Source: Antedon bifida (Eukaryota; Echinodermata; Crinoidea; Comatulida; Antedonidae). From it: a stretch of 64,000 bases of DNA. The DNA is taken from the NCBI GenBank assembly GCA_963402885.1, contig OY727098.1:25024417-25088416 (forward strand). The letters are read 5' to 3'. Below the pieces are notes generated by a model that saw only the letters and a program-made list of their open reading frames with translations, did not search any database and was not told where the DNA came from. A program made the translations under genes and the position numbers. Shown piece by piece: positions 48,640 through 59,405 of this stretch; the stretch's first letter is position 1; every line of letters begins with the position of its first letter.

Positions 48640-49265
48640 TACAGGAAGCAAAAACCATTTAGATTTTGTGATTTTTTTTTTTCTCAATAGGGCTCTTTCC
48701 AGTTACACTCATAGATAATTTGATAATTCTAAACTTTTCAGTCAGCATATTAGACTGAAAAGAAAATACTTCCCTCTAATGTACAATTTATTAATTTTAA
48801 TGGCATTATGTCTGCACCATTCTAAACAAAAAAACTACAGGAAGCAAAAATCATTTAGATTTTATGATTTATATTTTTTCAATAGGACTCTTTCCAGTTT
48901 CACTCATAGATAATTTGTCCCTCAAATTTACAAATTTACTTGAGATCTACAAAAAAAAGGCACTGTCTCATTCTACACATGTTGATCAGCACATTAGACT
49001 TACATGAACACAAAATGCTTCCCTCTACAAAGTACAATTTATTAATTTAATGGTATTAGTACTGTATTATGATCTATACCATTCTACTATACACCATTCA
49101 GCATATTAGACTGAGAATAGAAAAATGCTTCCCTTTAAAATGTACAATTTTAATGGTATTAGTACTGTATTATGATCTGCACAATTCTAAACTTTTCTGT
49201 CAGCATATTAGACTGAACAATAAATACTTCCCTCTAAAATGTACAATTTATTATTTTTTAATGGT
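48640..49265. repeat. Degenerate tandem repeats
   Basis: Two roughly 200-bp units share ACTACAGGAAGCAAAAA, TTTCCAGTT and CACTCATAGATAATTTG. Nested in them, shorter units share CAGCATATTAGACTGA, TACTTCCCTCTA and TGTACAATTTATTA four to five times. No gene. Confidence 0.75.
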
Positions 49266-49639
49266 GGTAAAAATGTGTAAAATACTGCCTTCAATGTGTG
49301 TGATTTAACACGTAAACCAATATTAGGAAAATTGGATAATGATAAATCATTGAGGTATTAGATATACATCAATAGACCTAAGCCTACTCAAATATAAAAA
49401 CACTGTTAATCAGTTTATCTACTTGTAGTTTTTATCAACAGACGTCATCGGTCGCCAGCAAACCTGGACGTTTTAATCTTTACCTTGCCGTTGTACGTCA
49501 TTGTTTACTAATTTTATAGTTGTTTAAGCTTGTGAAATAAATATCATATAAAGCAAATATGAAATTGCTCAGCTCATTTCAAAGTAACACAAACACAACA
49601 TACATTTAATGAGCAAAATTTATGACAATACTACTTTAT

Positions 49640-49800
49640 TATTATTATTTATTCAGGCAAAAGATACATTTTACAAAATATAATACAAATTAAACAAACA
49701 CGACGCAATAAGAAAATATAAAATCATAGTCACTAGCTGCCAGGAAAGTATAAAAGCAGCCTAAGCCACTGTCACCTATTAGGTGTGTACCTCTTTAGTT
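49640..49800 (-). repeat. Probable non-LTR retroposon fragment
   Basis: Starts TTATTATTATTTATTCAGGC and continues into an A-rich and then GC-richer body (GCAGCCTAAGCCACTGTCAC), read as the tail of an element on the minus strand. Class uncertain. Confidence 0.35.
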
Positions 49801-50269
49801 TATTTTAAAATCCTAATTACTGTATTGGTGGTAAACATAAACTATTTACAGTATTGCATCATTTTCTGGGTTTTCCAACTTAGCATAAATTCCGTCAGAC
49901 TATAATTATATATTCTGCTTCATTAAACAAATTTGATATCAATGCAGCATGTGGTTTGACCATCTTTTACTTATCACTTTTAATCAATTATATAAAAGCA
50001 TTGTCACCCACACACATCAACACCCTCTTTAATAGTATACAGTATTGTTCCAAAAAATCAGTGTATCATATCATAGTTTTTAGAAAGGTTAATTTAAAAG
50101 AGTTAACGCAGGTGCATGATTTGACCAACTAAAACTACAATATGAATGCCTGTTAAATTATAATTTATAATAATAAGTAGAACCTGATACTGCCTTAAAA
50201 GATTTGAATATCTCACTTGATAAATCACTGCGTAGTGGAAAACAGGCTTTAAAGACGATAGAAAAGGTA

Positions 50270-50480
50270 TTTTTCGGCGTAACCCCTTCTAGAGTTCAAT
50301 GACATTCAACTATTTAGATTTAAAGGTGTGGTTTGCGTCATGTGAAAAATTCTCAGAAACCATGCAGACATTGGCGCCTCCAGAAAGACTTCCACAAGAT
50401 TTGAAAGTTTCCAGTAAGGGGCATCATCCCTATGACCTAAAAAGGTCATGTGTTGAATCTGCTATGGACCAGTCATGAAA
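50270..50480. other. Higher-complexity island, possible regulatory DNA
   Basis: About 210 bp of balanced composition containing the everted AGGTCA pair at 50433-50448 and TGCGTCATG. No open frame and no copy elsewhere in the window. Confidence 0.3.
50433..50448. promoter_or_regulatory. Everted repeat of AGGTCA, spacing 4 (possible nuclear receptor site)
   Basis: TGACCT at 50433-50438 and AGGTCA at 50443-50448 around AAAA; the symmetry extends one base further on each side. Two perfect half-sites in this arrangement can bind nuclear receptor dimers. It may be coincidental. Confidence 0.3.
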
Positions 50481-52614
50481 GTAAACCCATGATAAAGAAA
50501 ACCTATGTTCTATCATAACTCCTCTCCTTCATGTAGAGTTATGACAAATTTCAGATAGAATAAACTGAAATGTGTTTCATGTACGCTTAAAAGTGCATTC
50601 ACATTTATGTTTGTTTACAAAAGGAGTAGGTACATTATCACAGTACATATTGACCCAAAAACATTCCTCTTTAGACAACGATGTTAGGTAACCCTTGTAC
50701 TTAAAAAAGACAAATTATGAATTTTAGCGTTCATAACCGTTGGCGAAATGACTGGTGGCTGAAACGATCAAACTTGGAAACATCATGGAAAATAATCTAA
50801 GGGTTTTTTCTAATGACAAATTACAACTCCACTTCCAAAGACTTGTAATAAGACTTTGTTTATGTAGAGCATCTTGTGTATGTTTGTCTTGTGAATGGGA
50901 TTGCCACCTTTAAGAAGGATAGTGAATGAATTAATGGTTATCCATCACAATTTGCCTAATGTATAAAAACAAAAACAAACAAAATAACATTTTACCAATG
51001 TACAGTATCAAAGTGTCACCATTAATGCTTCATTTCTGGATTAATCATTACATGACCCTGATTACAGGTACTATCGATTGTAGTAAGATTTGGCAAAATA
51101 TTTCCTTATATGTAAAAAAAACATTTTCATGTGTATACAAAACATTAGCAGTGTCCTGAAATTTTTACTTATCATTGTGCAGGAAATTTAATAGATCTTG
51201 GGTGGAAATAAACATGTGTTTTGACATTAGAATGTGTGAAGTACGTATAATGACCCAAGTTCTTAATACGGTTTGTGGTGAAAGATTAATCGATGTAATA
51301 ATATTGAGGCAAGTAACTCAGACAACAAAGAAAACATGCATCAAGAAACATTATAAGGTCATAAATTTTAATATTAATTCATTAAGATACTACTTCAAAG
51401 TCACGATGAAGAGAAATGAACGCTTTTTTACAAATGCTTTTATTGCATCCTAGTTTTAAATAATGTTTATAAACGATAAAAATAGTTTGTAGGAAATTTA
51501 GAGGTTATAATGACTCGGCAAAAATCATGATCATTAAACTTGGCAGGTACTGTTATATTACCATGCTAGGTTGTTTACTATTATCGTTTTTTATTTACTT
51601 TTTGTACAGATTTTGGTTTTAGCTGCATTGGAAGCATAAATGTGACTTAAAATTATTTGTAACAATATAATGTGGTAAGCCATAAAGAGGGTTAAAATAA
51701 CTCCTTTGTGACGTCACTGGTATTAACTACCACAAATAATATATAGTGCAACAGTACACTGTGATGCTTTGGTTTAGTAGAAACTGTTTAGTCATTTTGC
51801 TTTTGGACTATTCCATTATTTTGACAGATATAATGAGCAAGACTGACTAGGTCTATGACAGTGCAGGATATATCTTTGGTGTTACTAAACATTAAAAGTT
51901 CTTTAAAAAGGACTTTAAAGAAGACAGATTTTATTTTGGACTGGTGCAGACCTTTTTCTGTTTTTGGATTGTATTTCAAAGGAAGGAATTAATTGCCTAA
52001 TTTTTAAAGGTAAATAAAGCTGATAAAAATATGTCACATCACACTGTACATGTGATATGTTTGTATAGTAGGTCATTATATTGTATTAGATGTCAACTTA
52101 TTTATATTTCAAAGTGTATACAACTTAATATTAATATTTATTATACTGTGTGTCTACTATTTTTTTTCATTGGTTGAAATTTATGTCACTGTTTAATTGT
52201 ATGTTCTAATCAAATTTTTAGTAATAATTTTAATGGTTCTTTGTCAATAAGATACCAGTTGGATTAATAGATTACATAATAGCTTTAGCCTCAATGATAC
52301 AGCAAAATAATTAAATGACCCACAATAATTAAAATCTTGACCCGTAACTTGGACACAAAGAAGATAACTGTATTCATTATCATAGGTAAGTTTACTACAT
52401 GTACACTATACTCAAATTGACTTCTGACCTGCTACCAGATAATGAATGTAACTAATTGGTGATTTCTGTCTATTTTTAGAAACAGTAGCCTAGAGTATTT
52501 AACACCAAATAACCAGTTTTATTTTAGCATTTTGCTTCACCAAATAACTGATATATCTGTGTGTTGTCAGTGTTAAAAGGTTATTGAATATTGAATACAC
52601 CAAACATATTTTTA
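50481..52614. other. Gene-free AT-rich stretch
   Basis: No supported gene. The frame 51175-51453 is open for 92 codons but shows no recognisable family and has the composition of AT-rich chance frames. Confidence 0.45.
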
Positions 52615-52750
52615 AGCCTTGTCTACACTATCAAACTTTATGCGACAAAAAATATGATGTGCCCATATATGGACATGATGATGTCATATCACTACCATAT
52701 TTGAGAATATCACACTCATAACAAACTAGTTTGATAGTGTAGACATAGCT
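52615..52750 (+). mobile_element. Harbinger-like MITE M1, copy 11
   Basis: Arms AGCCTTGTCTACACTATC and GATAGTGTAGACATAGCT carry substitutions. TTA on both sides (52612-52614 and 52751-52753). Confidence 0.88.
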
Positions 52751-54754
52751 TTACAAATAACCATTCGTTTGCATTGCAGCTAAGGAGTTGCATTGGTATA
52801 AAAGTTGTATAAAAGATTTCTTTCCAACACAAAATTTATATATTTTTTTAAAATGATTATTCACTTTTCAAAAAGTTTAGATTATAATTTGCAACTACCG
52901 GTATACTAAATGTCCATTATTTCCTCACAGCAAAAACAAAACATTTTGTCATGCCTTCATTCAACCTACTCAAATGTATGTACAAAGTAGATATCCATCA
53001 ACACTGAATCATTTGCTTCCTTGTCAAATCGACAAAAATGTTATAATTTAATATAAATATACTAAATATAGATTTGTAATTGTATAATAATTAATTTAAA
53101 GCGATGCCTCATGGCCACTATTTTTATAAAACAAACAAATTTTATGAATGTTTTTTAATATGTTATTTAAACTTAAAAATATTATGATTTCAAATATTTT
53201 ATATTTGATGTAATTTGTGGTGTAATCCATCTCTTTTTTAAATTTCCACATGAAGGATAAAATATATATGATGACCAGTAAATTAATTGTGTTCAAAATC
53301 AGATTTAGACAATACAAAGTATGTTATTCAGTTTCCAATAGACTTTTTTTATTTCATTTAGGTATAGAAAAATATACAAAATTATACAAAATATAGCCAA
53401 GGGACATTTAGACAAATTGTTGTTGTACTTTAGTGATTAAATTAAACAGGTCACTTTGTCGGTTTTACAGATTTGAATAACAATAATATACTAAATTGAA
53501 TGATTTCTGAACTGAAATAAAGGTAAATATGATAATTAATAGAATTAGATATGCTAATTATACAATTTATGAAGATGAGTCTGCAGAATTATAGATTTTT
53601 TTTATAAAACAGATATTATTAAAACCAACCAACCATATAGAAGTGCACAAATCATTGTCAACTAACTCACTATAAAAATCACTTGCAAGAAAAATTGTCC
53701 ATCTGATAAAAAATGAATAATAGTAATAATGATATAAGTCTAAGCTCCAATGTGGAAGTGGTATTATTCGTATGGGCTGATTTTCCAGACATTCTGGTAT
53801 CCTGAATGTGTTTTTTATGGAAAAAAAAAAGAATTACTGTATGGCCCATTTAGAGGCTGGTTGTTACACTTTCTAATTTTCAGATAGTTGCGTATTGTGA
53901 GAGATTCTATCTAGAGTAAAATCTTTAGTTTTTATTACTTTAGTTGAAGCACTTAAATATTATTTAAAGGGAATGTGGGTGTGATTGGTGAATATGACCG
54001 CATTGGCCATATTTATCATCACACGTAAGTGAGACATTTCCCTTAAAAATTAAATTAGAAAGTGTATAAAGTCAATGCATATTTAAGAATTTCCTTAAAG
54101 TGGTATTCATTATAGATAAACTGTAAGAATGTTTAAAGTATAGTGTTAAGTATTTCCCATAACCTAGTGTTAAACTTAAATGGTGGAAGATTTGACTGTA
54201 TGATGAGTAGAGGAAGAATTAGATAATTCTATACTGTAATGTAATGAAAACTTGGCACTGTCTCAAAACAGGACAATAGAGCTATTTACCCAATTAACCA
54301 ATGCAGTGTGTTTGAATACACACACATGATCAATAGAATAACAGTCAATTGTTTCAAAATTAGGAAATATTAAAGTACTGAATTGGTCAATGTAGTTAGC
54401 CCTCTAATCATTCTGTACTAGGTCAATGTAAACAAAGCTATCTTTCGTTTCTTTTGATTGTTACCGATCATCTGGTGTTACGTAAGCAGGAATCGGCAGT
54501 GTTGGTAGATGACAAAAGTGACTAAGCATATTTACAAGGTTGACAAACTTTCCTATGTTTATTGCCAATCAATAGTAATACACATTAAGCAGGTATGCTA
54601 TTGCAGTTTGTTCTGATGACCTACCAGATAGTCAAGCAGGACTTGTTAAAACAGAAACAGGATACTTGATCAGAAATAATTAAAAAGATAGTATTTAATG
54701 ATGATTAATTACAGTATTGATGATTAATAATTACAGTATTAATATAAAGTCGAT

Positions 54755-54960
54755 ACTCTATCAGAAATGGTCAATTTATGACATACAGGACATTATGTTG
54801 ATACTCTATCAGAAATGGTCAATTTATGACATACAGGACATTATGTTGATAATCCATCAGAAATGGTCAGTATTGATATAAAGTCGATCCTCTATCAGAA
54901 ATGGTCAATTTATGACATACCCCTGTACAGTTATACTGTACAATATGTTGATAATCTATT
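54755..54960 (+). repeat. Tandem repeat, ~48-bp period
   Basis: The block CTCTATCAGAAATGGTCAAT plus TTATGACATACAGGACATTA occurs two to three times in near-perfect form, with degenerate units containing ATCAGAAATGATCAATT continuing to about 55040. Confidence 0.85.
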
Positions 54961-56424
54961 AGAAATAATTAATTTACAACATAGTAAGGCGATTCTATCA
55001 GAAATGATCAATTCACATACAGTGTCAGTCGATATAATCAATTTAAATAACAGTATACTCTCTGTATTAATAGTAATACACTATTAGTTAATTATCAATT
55101 CACGATATACTCTAGAACCAAAATGATCAGTTTCCATACAGTATTTTAATAATAAGTGCAGTATTAGTATCAATGTACATTTCATTGTTCAGTAACAGTA
55201 AAGTTGAACGTCATAATTTCTATTAGGAATTTCTGATTTCAGTTAATTGTATCATTTCTTTGAAATTTCAAGATTGTTGTTTACACAAAATACCATTGTA
55301 TAAATATTGGTCTTTTTAGGTATCGTATCACTGAACATTGGAATATTAATGTTTTCATCAAATTACTATTAACATAAAAATATATGTTATCATTCATTGT
55401 CTCTGGACACATACTGTACTCTAAATTAGTTTACTTATTTTGAAGTATGGCAATAAAATGATTATAAAAATATTCTAATAAAATGATTATAAAAATCAAA
55501 TCCATTAAGTATCATGAAATGTAAACATTACAAGCATCACCAATTGCATGGTAGTAACAGTAACAAAGACTAATTACAATTTCTAAGATCATAACTGAAT
55601 ATGAACATCATTTGGAAACGCAATCAATGCTGAACGCAAGACATTTGTACGTCATCGTGATAAACATTGACGTTCTCAAAGAAGGCCAAATATAGTGAGT
55701 TCATATATAATACTACAATACTACAGAACGTTGCTATGTTATTGTTAGTGGTTGTATAGTAAATTTACTCATGTGTTATGAACAGTGACGTTATGCACTG
55801 CCTGAAAGAAAATTCCTTGTTGTCACGCTATGATTAGAGTATTCAAAATAATAATAATACTACTACGGTATTGTGATTTTAATTGAAGGTAGTTATAAGG
55901 TAATACCCCTTGTTATGGTGTTAGAAAATATGGTTAGTAGAAAATATATATTTCTTTTGTAAAACAACTCCCTGGTTGAATTATCAATATTTTTGCCTGG
56001 CGCCTGCGAGTCTCTAATTATTCACATTTTACCAATCAATTAGTCAATCAAAATAACATTATTCTTGTATTGTTTAATAATACAATGTGGTAGCACGTTT
56101 TGTACTGCAGTACTTTATCTCAGCACTGTGACTTTTGTATTAGACCTTTTGTACTGCAGTAACTATGATAGTTCAAGACTTATATTGTATTAGACCAGAA
56201 ATATAATTTCTGAATTTATTATTATTACTATATTACTACTCTTTTGTATAGTTCTAATTCAATTTATATTGCACACATATCTATAGTAGGTACCCTATGT
56301 GGAAAACAGCATATTGCTCTCTTTAATGTCACATCATGTCATTTCTATTCATCCGTACTTTTATTGACAAATTTTAATGAAATTTTGAAAAATGTATATG
56401 AGGGGTACCTGACTTATTTGAGGT

Positions 56425-56535
56425 ACAGTGATGTATTTTGCTTAAGCTGCCCCTGACCAGCATTTATTCATCTTTGTTGTTGTTTTTAAAATATATTGTA
56501 TTGATTATGCTAGTCAAATAAACGAAACGAAATGT
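56425..56535 (+). repeat. Non-LTR retroposon 3' tail
   Basis: CTGCCCCTGACCAGC is followed by T-rich sequence and an end AATAAACGAAACGAAATG, i.e. AATAAA then CGAAA-type units. Typical of a CR1/L2-like tail. No coding part is visible. Confidence 0.4.
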
Positions 56536-57149
56536 GTTCTTTTCTATCTAAGACAGTGACCATCGGGCCCTACTCATCCCAAAAAGTGTGTTGTATTTTA
56601 TAAAGTGCACATGGACTGGTGTGTTGTTTACTAGACCAATGGTTTTAGTCCTTATCTCGGGCAAATTGTTCAGATACAACGATAACAATAGAGAGCATTA
56701 CAACCTGTTTTGTGTCTATTATTTACAGCGCCTCTGTCTTACCATATCAACTCACTAGAGCATAATTGATTTTGTATACAATGGGAGGAACTAGAGCTCA
56801 GTTTAATAACCTACTACCTTATTGTATAGTTTATGAGGAAATAATTAAAGATCTACTGTTGTAGTAATGTAATATTTATAGTTATCATAGCCATTAGGCA
56901 TTATGTAATGAAGTAAGAACAGGATTCCAACTTGCTATACTGTAAAGTTGTATAAAGTGACAGTACACAAACTTAAAATGCTTTTTTTTTTAACTTTCTG
57001 TACATCCGTGTCAACTATTTTTGGTGGAAAAATATAGCAGTAGAACTGAAACAAACACTGGTTGGTGTTTTACCTTGTGTTAAATTCCTGTTTTTCATGT
57101 GTATAGCACGTACTGTATGTACACTTCATGAAATAATGTTTTTAGTTGT

Positions 57150-57440
57150 AAATGACATGCATACCTAGGTAGACCGGAATTACGCTCTTGGCTGGATTAA
57201 GTAGGTGAAACTATAGTTGTATGGTTTAAAGCAGTTGTCCCTATTTCACTGTCCTTGCCTAAGTATATTACAAGACGATATCGTCTAGACAATATACGTA
57301 GCTATCTCAAGGGGTTAACAAGTTGCTTACTGCAACGGAAATTTCACTTGCTATCTTTGACACAGCATGTCTTTATAATGAGGATTGAAGACGCATCAGC
57401 ATCTACGTTTCACGTACGCCCAGTGTTTATATTATAAGAT
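57150..57440. other. Higher-complexity island upstream of KEAP1
   Basis: About 290 bp of balanced composition about 2 kb upstream of the KEAP1 start codon. It contains an imperfect 35-bp palindrome (57263-57297) built around AGACGATATCGTCT (57273-57286), and a TGCTGATGC half-MARE-like word on the minus strand near 57390-57400. Candidate distal regulatory element. Confidence 0.35.
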
Positions 57441-58122
57441 ATACACTAAATCATCTGAGATCCAACAAATATTGATGATAAATTATCGACTTTTTTTAAT
57501 GAAAACGGGATTAAAAAATATTGATTGATGACGTTTTAATATCCATATTCTTGATATCCATAATTTTGATACCAGCCACTTTAGAATTTCTTTCCATGAG
57601 TGTTTAGTTATTAACTTGTCTAGTATTACAATACAACCAAAAGTGTTTATTGTAATCTTACAGGTAAAGGGTAACATTGCATTACTGTTAATGAATGCAA
57701 CATGTTTAATTTCAAGTTTCTATAATTTTATCATAATTGTAATGTTAACATTTTTAATTATAATTATAGTTACAAATTTATAATAAATTTATTGTTCAGT
57801 ATGCAAATGTAGGATTACCGTAAATAACATTTACAAAATAAAAAGACGCTAAATAAAATTGTGAATTTTTTCAATTTCAATTAATTTGTAGCTGTCAGTC
57901 GTTTAAACAATGCTTAAAAACCAAAAACCACTGGAAAGCATACAGTACATTTAAGGAGTATCGGATATTAATATAAAATGACCGCTGACACAACATGCAC
58001 TTTAAAAAAAAAATACTCTCTTTTTCTCTGCTTACTCAGATTGTGGACGTTAACGAATGAATTTCCTTATATGAGCAGTCTAATCATTACGATCTTCCTC
58101 TTTCCTCTTATTTTCACAGTCT

Positions 58123-58132
58123 GCACCGTCAC
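58123..58132 (-). promoter_or_regulatory. Antioxidant response element core
   Basis: Reads GTGACGGTGC on the minus strand, an exact match to the core RTGACnnnGC bound by NRF2-small Maf dimers. Confidence 0.4.
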
Positions 58133-58166
58133 TTTATGATCACTACGACAGTTGATCAGCTTGTCG

Positions 58167-58176
58167 ATGACGCTGC
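58167..58176 (+). promoter_or_regulatory. Antioxidant response element core
   Basis: ATGACGCTGC, an exact match to RTGACnnnGC, on the opposite strand to the one at 58123 and 21 bp before the CCAAT box. Confidence 0.45.
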
Positions 58177-59334
58177 AGAGATCCTTAGCGCGTCGTCCAA
58201 TCAAAACAGCACGCTCCCAGCCAAGGTGCAAACAAAATTGTGCCAGTCATTTTACTAAGCTGTATCGGTGTGTACTATTTTTAGGGTAGTGATTCGATGA
58301 TGATTTAGCATTGTATATGTTGTAGTGTGTAGTTGAGATTGGCCCAGGTCGGGTAGCTGGCTTACTGAGCCTGCGTTTTGAGGGTCATTCAACCGGAGGG
58401 GTCAAGGAGGAAAATGGGCGGATTAGATTACAGGTCAGGAATTGTCACTTTTTGCTAATTGTCTGAACGCTTGAATTATAACGTGTGTTCGCAACAACAC
58501 TCATTGTTGTATCTGACAGCGTGCTGATCAGATCGTAGTAACTTTTAGTAAACTTTGTTGTGGATGTTAACATGTTTGCTTGTTAGTCAGGATTTATCTT
58601 GTGTGGTATGTACTCTCAGTATTCAACTATTTATTTATTGCTAATTATTATTTCAATTGATAAGATTTTAATTACATTTTTTTCCCACAGCATTTATATT
58701 TTATTTTCCAGATATTTTTAAACCTCTGTTCATTTGTCTTTTTTTGTGTTTGTTTTTGTAAAAAATTTAATTTACTATCAAATATAAATGTACTATTATT
58801 TATAAAATGTTGTGTTTTTATCTATCTTGTTGTATATGAAATATGGTAAACCATATCATCTGTGTAATGTAAATACATGTATTTATTCATTTGTATTCAA
58901 TATTTCTTTGAAAGACTGTGACTGAATTATTTAATAACAGAGGAATTTGCATTCGTGCAAAATCATAATATGAATGAATTTTCTTGCGAATGCCTGATAA
59001 GCATGCGGTTAAATATACATCTGTGCTTTAGTCTAATATTACTCAGCATTATATGCTATCATCAGCTTTAGTTATTGTGTTGAAGAAAACTTGATGATAG
59101 ACAATCAGCAGTTTGTTGCTAACTTCCTACAATAAAGTAGGCTCGTTTCACAACTGATTCACATACATAAATGTGATAACTATATCACATGTTTTAAATG
59201 TGAAATAGAAACTATGTACTGTAGAGAGCGAAAGTTTTATGTAAACTATTCTGTGATTTTAGAAATGCTTTTAAAATTTTATTTATATCAAATGAATTGT
59301 CACATTTATTTATTGTTTGTGTTTTTTTTTACAG

Positions 59335-59405
59335 GCAGCGTCTTCCCGTAAATTAGCCAGCATTTGTCATAAGTCTGTCATCTGTGGATCCACAAAAGCA
59401 TTTTG
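59335..59405 (+). other. KEAP1 5' untranslated part of first coding exon
   Basis: A strong splice acceptor (a run of T then ACAG, ending 59334) marks the exon start. The 71 bases up to the ATG contain an in-frame stop TAA at 59370-59372, which prevents any upstream extension of the protein and supports 59406 as the start codon. Confidence 0.6.

Larger units (their letters stand above)
52754..57149. other. Gene-free AT-rich stretch
   Basis: No supported gene over 4.4 kb. It contains the tandem block at 54755-54960, a TTACGTAA palindrome at 54478-54485 (PAR-bZIP type site), a duplicated AAAATGATTATAAAAAT word near 55453-55495 and a retroposon tail near 56533. Confidence 0.5.
58100..58450 (+). 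promoter_or_regulatory. Probable KEAP1 promoter region
   Basis: The most GC-rich stretch upstream of the KEAP1 start codon, with a CCAAT box (58197-58201), two antioxidant-response-element cores and no clear TATA box. The first (non-coding) exon probably begins here, because the coding exon is preceded by a splice acceptor at 59334. Possible donors for that exon are the GT at 58434 (TTACAG/GTCAGG) and at 58606 (GTGTG/GTATGT). The transcription start cannot be fixed from sequence. Confidence 0.5.

Noticed and set aside
6849-52750. A CRISPR-like or regulatory array formed by the recurring AGCTCTGTCTACACTATC motif
   Set aside because: Each pair of motifs is the inverted ends of one element with target duplications, spaced irregularly; these are MITEs in a eukaryotic genome.
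59403-59405. TTG as an upstream start codon for KEAP1
   Set aside because: The ATG at 59406 follows immediately, and an in-frame stop lies at 59370; TTG starts are not expected here.
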